This document shows, one piece after another, positions 56,744 to 64,000 of a stretch of 64,000 bases of DNA; position 1 is the first letter of the stretch, and every line of letters starts with the position of its first letter. Position numbers and translations under genes: made by a program. The notes beneath the pieces are model-generated. The model saw only the letters and a list, made by a program, of their open reading frames with translations, was not told where the DNA came from and ran no database searches. Source of the stretch: Serratia marcescens (lineage in GTDB: Bacteria; Pseudomonadota; Gammaproteobacteria; Enterobacterales; Enterobacteriaceae). Location: the NCBI RefSeq assembly GCF_001902635.1, contig NZ_MJAO01000003.1, positions 124,001-188,000 of the forward strand, in the 5' to 3' direction.

Positions 56744-59700
56744 ATGCATCGCTGGTTTACTCTACCTTCTCTGGCGCCGCTCTCGTTTGGCGGCGCGCCC
56801 TGGCGGCGCATGGTCGCCGCGACACTTCTTTTCCTTATTTTTGCGTGCGGCTTGCCGGCGCAGGCGGCGCTGAACGGCGATTTGCCGCCGCGCAGCGAAG
56901 TGCAAAGCCAGCTGGAAACGCTGAACAAGCAAAAAGCTCTGACGCCGGTCGAAAAGCTGTCCCAGCAGGATTTGACTCGCACGCTGGAGCTGCTGGACGC
57001 CATCGAGCGCAACCGGCAGGACGCCGCGCAGCTTAAACAGCAGGTGCAGCAGGCACCGGCGAAGCTCAATCAGGTCAGCGCCGAACTGGATGCGCTGAAG
57101 CGGCCGGCGGACAACGCGGCGGCGCGCGGCGCGCTGTTGCCGTTGTCGCTGCGCCAGTTGGAGAGCCGGCTGTATCAAACGCTCGACGAGCTGCAAAGCG
57201 CGCAGGAGAGCCTCTCTACCTACAACAGCCAACTGGTGTCGCTGCAAACCCAGCCCGAGCGGGTGCAGAGCACCATGTACGCCGCTTCGCAGCGCCTGCA
57301 GGAGATCCGCAGCCAGCTCAGCGGCCAGACGCCGGGGCAAGATTCGCTGCGCAACAGCCAGCAGGTGATGCTGAATACCGAACAGGCGTTGCTCAACGCG
57401 CAGTTGGAGCTGCAGCGCAAGAGCCTGGAAGCCAACACCACCCTGCAGGATTTGCTGCAAAAGCAGCGCGATTACACCACGGCGCATATCGACGCGCTGG
57501 ATCGATCGGTGCAGCTGCTGCAGGAGCTCGTCAACAGCAAGCGCCTGACGCTGTCTGAAAAAACCGCCAAGGAGGCGCAGAACCCGGAAGACGCCACCGA
57601 TATCCAGCACGATCAGTTGGTCAGCAAGCAGTTGGACGTCAACCGCCAGCTGAGCCAGCAGCTGATCGCCGCCACCGAAGAGAGCAACACCCTGTTCCAG
57701 CAGAACATCCGGGTCAAAAACTGGCTCGATCGCGGGCTGCAGGCGGAACGTAACCTGAAAGAGCAGATTCAGGTGCTGAAGGGCAGTCTGGTACTGTCGC
57801 GTATTCTGTATCAGCAGCAGCAAAACCTGCCGCAGGGCACGCTGCTGGCGGATATAGACACGCGCATCGCCGATCTGCGGCTGGAGCAGTTCGATATCAA
57901 TCAGCAACGCGACGATCTGTTCAAGGGCGAGGACTACATCAACCAATTGGTGGCCGAGAGCAAAGAAAAGGCCGCGCCGGAGGTGATTGACGCGCTGAAC
58001 GAGATCGTCGACATGCGCCGCGAGCTGCTGGATCAGTTGAATAAGCAGCTCAGCAACCAGCTGTCGCTGTCGATCAATTTACAGATCAACCAGCAGCAGC
58101 TGACCAGCGTCTACGGCTCGCTGCAGGATACGCTGACCCAGCAGATTTTCTGGGTCAACAGCAACAAGCCGGTCGATTTGGCGTGGTTGAAGGCGCTGCC
58201 GGAGGCGGTGCGCGATCAGCTCGCCGGGCTCGATTTCAAATTCGACGGCGGCAAACTGTTGCAGGGCGGGTTGAACGCGCTGGTGTTCTTGATCCCGATG
58301 CTGTTGGTGCTCGGGGTGTTACGCTGGCGCTACCGGCTGATCGACGGCCATTTGCAAAAGCTGGCCAATGACGTGGGGCAACTCAAGCGCGACGGCCAGC
58401 TGCACACGCCGAAGGCCATCGCGCTGACCCTGCTGAAGGTGTTGCCCGGCGCCGCGTTGCTGCTCGGCGCCGGTTTCTGGATGTATCGCGCGGGCTTCGG
58501 CATCAGCGACTTTATCTGGGCGCTGTCGCAGCAGCTGGCGCTGTCGTGGCTGGTGTTCGGCTTCAGCTACCGGATGTTGAAACCGGGCGGTATCGCCGAG
58601 CGGCATTTCAACTTCGGCGCCAACCTGTGCGCGCATTACCGCCGCCAGACGCTGCGGCTGGGGTTGGCGCTGCAGCCGCTGATCTTCTGGTCGGTATTGG
58701 GCGAGAAAGCGCCGCTGCGTTTGGTGGAGGACGTCATCGGCCAGGTCGTGGTGATGCTGACGCTGGCGCTGTTGACGGTACTGGTGTTCCCGCTGTGCCG
58801 CGACAGCTGGCGTGAAAAGGGCTCGCACGCCGTGCGGCTGGTGGTGGTCACTGCGCTTGCCGCCACGCCGCTGATCCTGCTGGGGCTGATGTTTGCCGGC
58901 TACTTCTATACCACGCTGCGGCTGGCCAGCCGCTGGATAGACAGCCTGTATCTGTTCTTCCTGTGGAACATCGTGTACCTGACTGCGCTGCGTGGCCTGA
59001 GCGTGGCGGCGCGGCGTCTGGCCTATCGGCGCGCGTTGGCGCGGCGGCAAAACGTGGCGAAAGAGGGGGCCGAGGGCGGCGAACCGGTGGTGGAAGAGCC
59101 GCCGCTGGCGCTCGATCAGATCAACCAGCAGTCGCTGCGTTTGACTACTCTGGTGCTGTTCGCCATCTTCGCCAGCGCCTTCTACGCCATTTGGTCAGAT
59201 CTGGTGACGGTGATCGCTTATCTGGACAGCATCACGCTGTGGCATTACACCAGCACCGTGGCGGGCAGCAGCGTGTCGCAGGCGGTGACGCTGGGCAACA
59301 TGATGGTGGCGATCGCCGCAGTGATCGTCGCCTACGTGCTCACCCGCAACCTGCCCGGTCTGCTGGAGGTGGTGGTGCTGTCGCGGCTGCAGCTGCGGCA
59401 GGGGGCATCCTATGCCATCACCACCGTGCTCACCTACCTGATCACCGCCGTGGGGGCGGTGGTCGCGCTGGGATCGCTGGGCGTCTCCTGGGACAAACTG
59501 CAATGGCTGGCTGCCGGTCTGACGGTCGGGCTGGGCTTCGGCCTGCAGGAGATCTTCGCCAACTTCGTTTCCGGCCTGATCATCCTGTTCGAACGCCCGA
59601 TCCGCATTGGCGATACCATTACCATCGGCACCTTCTCCGGATCGGTCAGCAAGATCCGCATCCGCGCCACCACCATTACCGACTTCGATCGCAAAGAGGT

Positions 59701-60127
59701 GATCATCCCGAACAAGGCGTTCGTCACCGAGCGGCTGATCAACTGGTCACTGTCCGACACCATCACCCGCGTGCTGATCAAGGTGGGCGTGGCCTACGGT
59801 TCCGATCTCGACAAGGTGAAAAAGGTGTTGCTGCAGGCGGCGCACGACAACCCGCGGGTGATGACCGATCCCGAACCGCAGGTGTTCTTCCTCAACTTCG
59901 GCGCCAGCACGCTGGATCACGAGCTGCGGCTCTATGTGCGCGAACTGCGCGATCGCAGCTATACCGTGGACGAGCTGAACCGCTCAATCGATCGCCTGTG
60001 CCGGGAAAACGACATCGACATCGCCTTCAACCAGCTGGAGGTGTATTTGCATAACCGGCAGGGCAACGAAGTGCAGGAAGTGAAAAGAACGCTGTCATCG
60101 GATGAAGGCGGCCAGACAGCGGGCTGA
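56744..60127 (+). CDS. mscK: Mechanosensitive channel MscK (KefA)
   Basis: 1127 aa (E. coli 1120). Signal peptide (AATLLFLIFACGLPAQA), then a long periplasmic coiled-coil-rich domain (about 40-480) heavy in Q, L and R. About eleven membrane helices follow, ending in an MscS-like module: pore helix GLTVGLGFGLQEIFANFVSGLIILFERP, then the beta domain (IRIGDTITIGTFSGSVSKIR) and cytoplasmic vestibule. It opens under membrane tension and in E. coli needs external potassium. acrR-ychN lies upstream. Confidence 0.97.
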   Translation: MHRWFTLPSLAPLSFGGAPWRRMVAATLLFLIFACGLPAQAALNGDLPPRSEVQSQLETLNKQKALTPVEKLSQQDLTRTLELLDAIERNRQDAAQLKQQVQQAPAKLNQVSAELDALKRPADNAAARGALLPLSLRQLESRLYQTLDELQSAQESLSTYNSQLVSLQTQPERVQSTMYAASQRLQEIRSQLSGQTPGQDSLRNSQQVMLNTEQALLNAQLELQRKSLEANTTLQDLLQKQRDYTTAHIDALDRSVQLLQELVNSKRLTLSEKTAKEAQNPEDATDIQHDQLVSKQLDVNRQLSQQLIAATEESNTLFQQNIRVKNWLDRGLQAERNLKEQIQVLKGSLVLSRILYQQQQNLPQGTLLADIDTRIADLRLEQFDINQQRDDLFKGEDYINQLVAESKEKAAPEVIDALNEIVDMRRELLDQLNKQLSNQLSLSINLQINQQQLTSVYGSLQDTLTQQIFWVNSNKPVDLAWLKALPEAVRDQLAGLDFKFDGGKLLQGGLNALVFLIPMLLVLGVLRWRYRLIDGHLQKLANDVGQLKRDGQLHTPKAIALTLLKVLPGAALLLGAGFWMYRAGFGISDFIWALSQQLALSWLVFGFSYRMLKPGGIAERHFNFGANLCAHYRRQTLRLGLALQPLIFWSVLGEKAPLRLVEDVIGQVVVMLTLALLTVLVFPLCRDSWREKGSHAVRLVVVTALAATPLILLGLMFAGYFYTTLRLASRWIDSLYLFFLWNIVYLTALRGLSVAARRLAYRRALARRQNVAKEGAEGGEPVVEEPPLALDQINQQSLRLTTLVLFAIFASAFYAIWSDLVTVIAYLDSITLWHYTSTVAGSSVSQAVTLGNMMVAIAAVIVAYVLTRNLPGLLEVVVLSRLQLRQGASYAITTVLTYLITAVGAVVALGSLGVSWDKLQWLAAGLTVGLGFGLQEIFANFVSGLIILFERPIRIGDTITIGTFSGSVSKIRIRATTITDFDRKEVIIPNKAFVTERLINWSLSDTITRVLIKVGVAYGSDLDKVKKVLLQAAHDNPRVMTDPEPQVFFLNFGASTLDHELRLYVRELRDRSYTVDELNRSIDRLCRENDIDIAFNQLEVYLHNRQGNEVQEVKRTLSSDEGGQTAG

Positions 60128-60145
60128 CGAGAATCGATAGACGAG

Positions 60146-60169
60146 AGGGACAGCAGTGCTGTCCCTTTT
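60146..60169 (+). terminator. Terminator after mscK
   Basis: An 8-bp stem AGGGACAG / CTGTCCCT, loop CAGTG, then TTTA, 18 nt after the mscK stop, abutting the convergent rsmS stop. Confidence 0.75.
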
Positions 60170-60347
60170 ACTGCCCGGCGGGCAGGTAAGGGGAGGTAAC
60201 GCCGGCGCGCTGCAGCTTTTCCTGATAATCCCGTTTGACGATATCCAGCGCCGCCAGCGCGGTGGCCGGATCGATCTCGTTGCATTCCAGCAGGTAAATC
60301 AAGTCTACCGCCAGCTGCAGTTCGGGTGAGGCGTTTTCCAGAGACAT
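60168..60347 (-). CDS. rsmS: Small protein RsmS (YbaM), DUF2496
   Basis: 59 aa: [20 protein letters not shown], then [20 protein letters not shown], then [19 protein letters not shown]. The body matches E. coli YbaM/RsmS (53 aa) with a different C-terminal tail. In Pectobacterium RsmS was named as a regulator of secondary metabolism; its biochemical role is not clear. It lies between priC and mscK as in E. coli, on the priC strand. Confidence 0.88.
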   Translation of the reverse strand: MSLENASPELQLAVDLIYLLECNEIDPATALAALDIVKRDYQEKLQRAGVTSPYLPAGQ

Positions 60348-60453
60348 AGCACCTGCGCTTATTAATGGGATGAATGAATAACTCGCGTATCGGCAGAGTA
60401 TAGTGAACCCGGTGCGCCGCCGGGAATAATCATTAAAATATTGTGATAAATCT

Positions 60454-60990
60454 TCAAAAACCGTTTTCTTTGCGTTCGATATTGCGCTCGATGCGCGCCA
60501 GCGCCAGGCGGCAACGCATCAGCCGCCCCTCCAGCGCCGCCAGTTCGTGCTGCAGCTTTTGCTGTGCCGCCAATGTGGTCTGGCGCCCGAGCAAGCTTTC
60601 CCGATCCTGGATCATGGCGATCAGCCGGCGTTCGTAGTCCTGATGCTCGGCCAGCTTGTGGTACAAATCGACCTCAGGGGCTTCTTTCGGTTGGTTCTTG
60701 CGCCGCAGCGCCTGCGTCGCCAACTCGCGCTGCAGGGCGGCGATCTGGGCCACCAGTTTTTCGGCCAGAAAGGCCACCTGGCTGGTGCGGCTGTCGTTGG
60801 CGGCGCTTTGCAGCTGGGCGAAGTTCTTCTCCACCTCGGCCAGGTAATCGCGCAGCCGCGTGCCGTGGTTGGCGAACAGGGCGGCGTCGAAGCGCGCCTG
60901 CGGGATCGGAACATCGCCGCGCGGGGTCACTTCGGCCGCCAGCGCCGCGATCTGCTGTGCCAACACCTGTAATAGACGCTGAGTGCTCAC
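60454..60990 (-). CDS. priC: Primosomal replication protein N'' (PriC)
   Basis: 178 aa (E. coli 175). An all-helical protein rich in Q, L, A and R; the segment [27 protein letters not shown] and the C-terminal [20 protein letters not shown] are typical of PriC. It reloads DnaB at stalled forks together with Rep. It is upstream of rsmS on the same strand and divergent from ybaN across 123 nt. Confidence 0.94.
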   Translation of the reverse strand: MSTQRLLQVLAQQIAALAAEVTPRGDVPIPQARFDAALFANHGTRLRDYLAEVEKNFAQLQSAANDSRTSQVAFLAEKLVAQIAALQRELATQALRRKNQPKEAPEVDLYHKLAEHQDYERRLIAMIQDRESLLGRQTTLAAQQKLQHELAALEGRLMRCRLALARIERNIERKENGF

Positions 60991-61113
60991 ATAAGCTCCC
61001 TCTTGATTTCAACAGGCGTAAGCTTGCCCGCGATCCCATCGTGAAACAAGCGCTGCACGCATATTCCGCCGGTGCTACAGTAGGCGGCAAGCGATTGAGG
61101 AGCGAAGAACCGC

Positions 61114-61494
61114 ATGATGCGTGGGGTATTGATCATTTTGGGCTGGCTGGCGGTGGTGCTGGCGACGTTGGGCGTGGTGCTGCCGCTGCTGCCGACCACG
61201 CCGTTCCTGCTGTTGGCCGCCTGGTGTTTCGCCCGCTCTTCGCCGCGCTTTCATCACTGGCTGCTGTACCGTTCCTGGTTCGGCCCGTACCTGCGCCACT
61301 GGCAGCAGCATCGCGCGCTGCCACCGGGGGCGAAGTGGAAGGCGGTGCTGGTGATTGTGATCACCTTCGCCTGCTCGCTGTGGTTGGTGAAAATCTGGTG
61401 GGTGCGCGGGCTGTTGCTGCTGATGCTGGCCATTTTGCTGACCTTTATGCTACGCCTGCCGGTTGTTGATCTGTCGCAACAAAAACAGCGCTGA
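61114..61494 (+). CDS. ybaN: Inner-membrane DUF454 protein YbaN
   Basis: 126 aa (E. coli 125). Two hydrophobic hairpins: ILGWLAVVLATLGVVLPLLP and, after the loop, WKAVLVIVITFACSLWLVKI plus GLLLLMLAILLTFMLRL. The signature TTPFLLLAAWCFARSSPRFHHWLL marks DUF454. Function unknown. Located between priC and apt as in E. coli. A second ATG follows the first at once, so the exact start is uncertain by one codon. Confidence 0.93.
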   Translation: MMRGVLIILGWLAVVLATLGVVLPLLPTTPFLLLAAWCFARSSPRFHHWLLYRSWFGPYLRHWQQHRALPPGAKWKAVLVIVITFACSLWLVKIWWVRGLLLLMLAILLTFMLRLPVVDLSQQKQR

Positions 61495-61677
61495 TCGTAC
61501 CTTAAACTCCCCAATCGCTTTCAAGATGCAGGGGAGAGTTGCATTCTTTCGCCAGTTTGCATAGATTTGGGCGTTTTCGTGCGCGGATCGTCTGCCATTT
61601 CCTCTCCGGTGTGTTTCACCCGGGGGCGGCGGGTGAGCGGCGCGCCGGTTTTCAGGCAGTTTTATCAGGCAACAATT

Positions 61678-62229
61678 ATGACCGCTACTGCGCAGCAGCT
61701 TCAGTTTATTAAAGACAGTATCAAAACCATCCCGGATTATCCGAAGCCGGGCATCCTGTTCCGCGACGTGACCAGCATGCTGGAAAATCCGTTGGCTTAC
61801 GCCGCCAGCATCGAGCTGCTGGTTGAGCGCTATCGCGAAGTGGGCGTGACCAAGGTGGTGGGTACCGAAGCGCGTGGTTTCCTGTTCGGTGCGCCCGTCG
61901 CGCTGGCGTTGGGCGTCGGTTTCGTGCCGGTGCGCAAGCCGGGCAAACTGCCGCGCGCTACGCTCAGCGAAAGCTATGAGCTGGAGTACGGCACCGACAA
62001 GCTGGAGATCCACACCGACGCCATCACCGCAGGCGATAAAGTGCTGGTGGTGGACGATCTGCTGGCGACCGGCGGCACCATCGAAGCGACCACCAAACTG
62101 ATCCGCCGTCTGGGCGGTGAAGTGAAAGACGCCGCGTTCATCATCAACCTGCCTGATCTGGGCGGGGAAACGCGTCTGAACAAGCTGGGCATCGATTGCT
62201 ACTGCCTGGTGGACTTCGCCGGCCATTGA
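61678..62229 (+). CDS. apt: Adenine phosphoribosyltransferase
   Basis: 183 aa from the ATG at 61678, the E. coli length; the upstream extension of the frame does not resemble Apt. Type I phosphoribosyltransferase with the PRPP loop [16 protein letters not shown] (about 123-138), the adenine site [16 protein letters not shown], and the flexible loop [14 protein letters not shown]. It salvages adenine to AMP. dnaX follows after 92 nt with a GC-rich hairpin (GCCTCGCGG / CCGCGGGGC at 62256-62277) between. Confidence 0.97.
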   Translation: MTATAQQLQFIKDSIKTIPDYPKPGILFRDVTSMLENPLAYAASIELLVERYREVGVTKVVGTEARGFLFGAPVALALGVGFVPVRKPGKLPRATLSESYELEYGTDKLEIHTDAITAGDKVLVVDDLLATGGTIEATTKLIRRLGGEVKDAAFIINLPDLGGETRLNKLGIDCYCLVDFAGH

Positions 62230-62321
62230 TGCGGCATCGCCCCATGGGCACAACGGCCTCGCGGATCGCCGCGGGGCTGTGTTAGCATGACCCTCCAGAT
62301 TACTCGACTTTTCCGGTATTA

Positions 62322-64000
62322 ATGAGCTATCAGGTTCTCGCCCGTAAGTGGCGCCCTCAAACGTTCGCAGACGTGGTCGGCCAGGAACATGTCCTGACCG
62401 CGCTGGCCAACGGCCTCTCGCTGGGGCGGATCCATCACGCCTATCTGTTCTCAGGCACGCGCGGCGTGGGGAAAACCACCATCGCGCGCCTGCTGGCCAA
62501 AGGCCTGAACTGTGAAACCGGCATCACCGCCACGCCGTGCGGCCAATGCGACAACTGCCGCGAGATCGAGCAGGGGCGCTTCGTCGATCTGATCGAGATA
62601 GACGCCGCTTCCCGAACCAAGGTGGAAGATACCCGCGATCTGCTGGATAACGTCCAGTACGCGCCGGCGCGCGGCCGCTTCAAGGTCTACCTGATCGATG
62701 AAGTGCACATGCTCTCGCGTCACAGCTTTAACGCGTTGCTGAAGACGCTGGAAGAGCCGCCGTCGCACGTCAAATTCCTGTTGGCCACCACCGATCCGCA
62801 AAAATTGCCGGTGACCATCCTTTCCCGCTGTCTGCAGTTCCACCTCAAAGCGCTGGACGTCGATCAGATCCGTCAGCAGCTGGAAACGGTGCTGACGGCG
62901 GAGCAGATCACCAGCGATGCCCGCGCGCTGCAGCTGCTGGCGCGCGCCGCCGATGGCAGCATGCGCGACGCGCTGAGCCTGACCGATCAGGCGATCGCCA
63001 TGGGGCAGGGGCAGGTGACTGCCGCCACCGTCAGCCAGATGCTCGGCACGCTCGATGACGAACAGCCGCTGGCGATCCTCGAAGCGCTGGTCAGTGCCGA
63101 CGGCGAAAAGGTGATGGCACAGGTGGCGCAGGCCGCCTCGCGCGGCGTGGACTGGGAAAATCTGCTGGTGGAGACGCTGGCGTTGCTGCACCGCGTCGCG
63201 ATGGTGCAGCTGCTGCCTTCGATGCTCGACAACCACTACGCCGCCGTGGAACAACGGCTACGCGAGCTGGCGCGTACTCTGCCGCCGGCTGACGTGCAAC
63301 TCTATTACCAGACGCTGTTGGTGGGCCGCAAGGAGTTGGCCTATGCGCCGGATCGCCGCATGGGGGTTGAGATGACCCTGTTGCGCGCGCTGGCGTTTCA
63401 CCCGAAAGCGGTGATCCCTGAGCCGGTGGCACTGGTGCAGACCGCGCCGGCGCCGATGGCGCAGCCGCAGGCCGCCGCATCGCAACAGCCAGCGCCGTTT
63501 CAGGACGCGCCGCCGCCGCTAGGGCAACCGGCCGCACCGCAGCGACAATCATCGACCCCGTTACCGGATGCCACCGCCCAGCTGTTGAAAGCGCGGTCCC
63601 AGCTGCAACGGCAGCAGGGAGCATCCACACCAAAAAAGAATGAGCCGGCGGCGCCAGGAATAGCGCGGCCGGCAAACTCGGCGCTGGGGCGTTTGGCTTC
63701 CGTGACCGAGCGCAGCCAGCAACGCCTGGCGGAGAAGAAAGTGCCGGAAAAACCGGCCAAGCCGGAAGCCTATCGCTGGCGTGCGCAGACCGAGCCGGAA
63801 GCGGCGCCGGAGCCGCTGGCGACGCCGAAAGCGCTGCGCACGGCGTTGGAGCACGAGAAAACGCCGGAGTTGGCTGCCAAGCTGGTGGTGGAGTCGCTGG
63901 AGCGCGATGCCTGGGCGGCAGAAATCGATAAGCTGAAGATCCCGAAACTGGTGCAGCAGCTGGCGTTGAACGCCTTCAAGCAGCAGCCGGAAGCGGGCAA
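62322..64000 (+). CDS. dnaX: DNA polymerase III subunits tau and gamma (3' end outside window)
   Basis: 559 codons are present and the frame is open at the window end. N-terminal AAA+ clamp-loader domain: Walker A GTRGVGKTT near residue 45, zinc site CGQCDNC near 73, Walker B YLIDEVHML near 126, sensor motif LLATTDPQKLP. A proline/alanine/glutamine-rich linker begins near 370. The frameshift signal at codon 438-439 gives the short gamma form of 440 residues, ending Lys-Lys-Glu; normal reading gives tau, which binds DnaB and the polymerase core. Confidence 0.98.
   Translation, partial: MSYQVLARKWRPQTFADVVGQEHVLTALANGLSLGRIHHAYLFSGTRGVGKTTIARLLAKGLNCETGITATPCGQCDNCREIEQGRFVDLIEIDAASRTKVEDTRDLLDNVQYAPARGRFKVYLIDEVHMLSRHSFNALLKTLEEPPSHVKFLLATTDPQKLPVTILSRCLQFHLKALDVDQIRQQLETVLTAEQITSDARALQLLARAADGSMRDALSLTDQAIAMGQGQVTAATVSQMLGTLDDEQPLAILEALVSADGEKVMAQVAQAASRGVDWENLLVETLALLHRVAMVQLLPSMLDNHYAAVEQRLRELARTLPPADVQLYYQTLLVGRKELAYAPDRRMGVEMTLLRALAFHPKAVIPEPVALVQTAPAPMAQPQAAASQQPAPFQDAPPPLGQPAAPQRQSSTPLPDATAQLLKARSQLQRQQGASTPKKNEPAAPGIARPANSALGRLASVTERSQQRLAEKKVPEKPAKPEAYRWRAQTEPEAAPEPLATPKALRTALEHEKTPELAAKLVVESLERDAWAAEIDKLKIPKLVQQLALNAFKQQPEAG
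63616..63673 (+). promoter_or_regulatory. Programmed -1 ribosomal frameshift signal in dnaX
   Basis: Three elements in the E. coli layout: an internal Shine-Dalgarno AGGGAG (63616-63621), a 10-nt spacer, the slippery heptamer A-AAA-AAG (63632-63638, in frame as CCA AAA AAG), then a stem GCCGGC / GCCGGC plus GCGC / GCGC (63644-63654 with 63663-63673, one mismatch). After slippage the ribosome reads GAA and stops at TGA (63641-63643). Confidence 0.93.

Overview
The window is a stretch of chromosome from a high-GC enterobacterium. Protein sequences and gene order follow the E. coli 9-10.5 min region (secF to dnaX) almost gene for gene. The GC-rich codon use, the ccdA/decR pair, and a zinc-transport/L31-L36 block beside acrAB suggest Serratia or a close relative. 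The genus is an inference. I see no insertion sequence, prophage, tRNA, rRNA or CRISPR array.

Layout. 1-5.1 kb: the end of secF, the lipoprotein gene yajI, then nrdR-ribD-ribH-nusB-thiL-pgpA (ribonucleotide reductase control, riboflavin, antitermination, thiamine, phosphatidylglycerol). 5.1-9.3 kb: yajO and the xseB-ispA-dxs isoprenoid operon, all on the minus strand. 9.4-14.5 kb: thiI, then panE-yajL, yajQ and yajR. 14.7-22.1 kb: the cytochrome bo3 oxidase operon cyoABCDE, ampG and yajG, all minus. 22.4-32.4 kb: bolA and the proteostasis block tig, clpP, clpX, lon, hupB, ppiD, with ybaV. 32.6-41.8 kb: fadM, queC, ybaE, cof, a divergent cysteine desulfhydrase/regulator pair (ccdA-decR), and the ABC exporter pair mdlA-mdlB. 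42.1-45.8 kb: the nitrogen-controlled glnK-amtB operon with a clear sigma-54 promoter, then tesB, ybaY and atl. 45.97 kb: ffs (4.5S RNA).

46.2-51 kb is the accessory-looking part. It holds hha-tomB and an unrecognised 117-residue gene in visibly lower-GC DNA. Next comes a four-gene zinc-type ABC operon whose first member is a 48-residue putative membrane peptide. Convergent to it lie rpmE2-rpmJ2, the zinc-independent L31/L36 paralogues. Both promoters carry a Zur-type palindrome, one perfect and one matching 13 of 15 positions, so the block reads as one zinc-starvation locus. 51-64 kb: acrB-acrA divergent from acrR, a ychN-like DsrE gene directly behind acrR, mscK, rsmS, priC, ybaN, apt and the 5' part of dnaX, including its complete programmed -1 frameshift signal.

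Most of the window is well-known housekeeping sequence. I did not find a system I can call new. The points most worth a second look are the zinc locus with its small membrane ORF, the unrecognised 117-aa gene, acrR-ychN coupling, the ccdA/decR palindrome, and a terminator-like hairpin placed directly before the yajR ribosome binding site.
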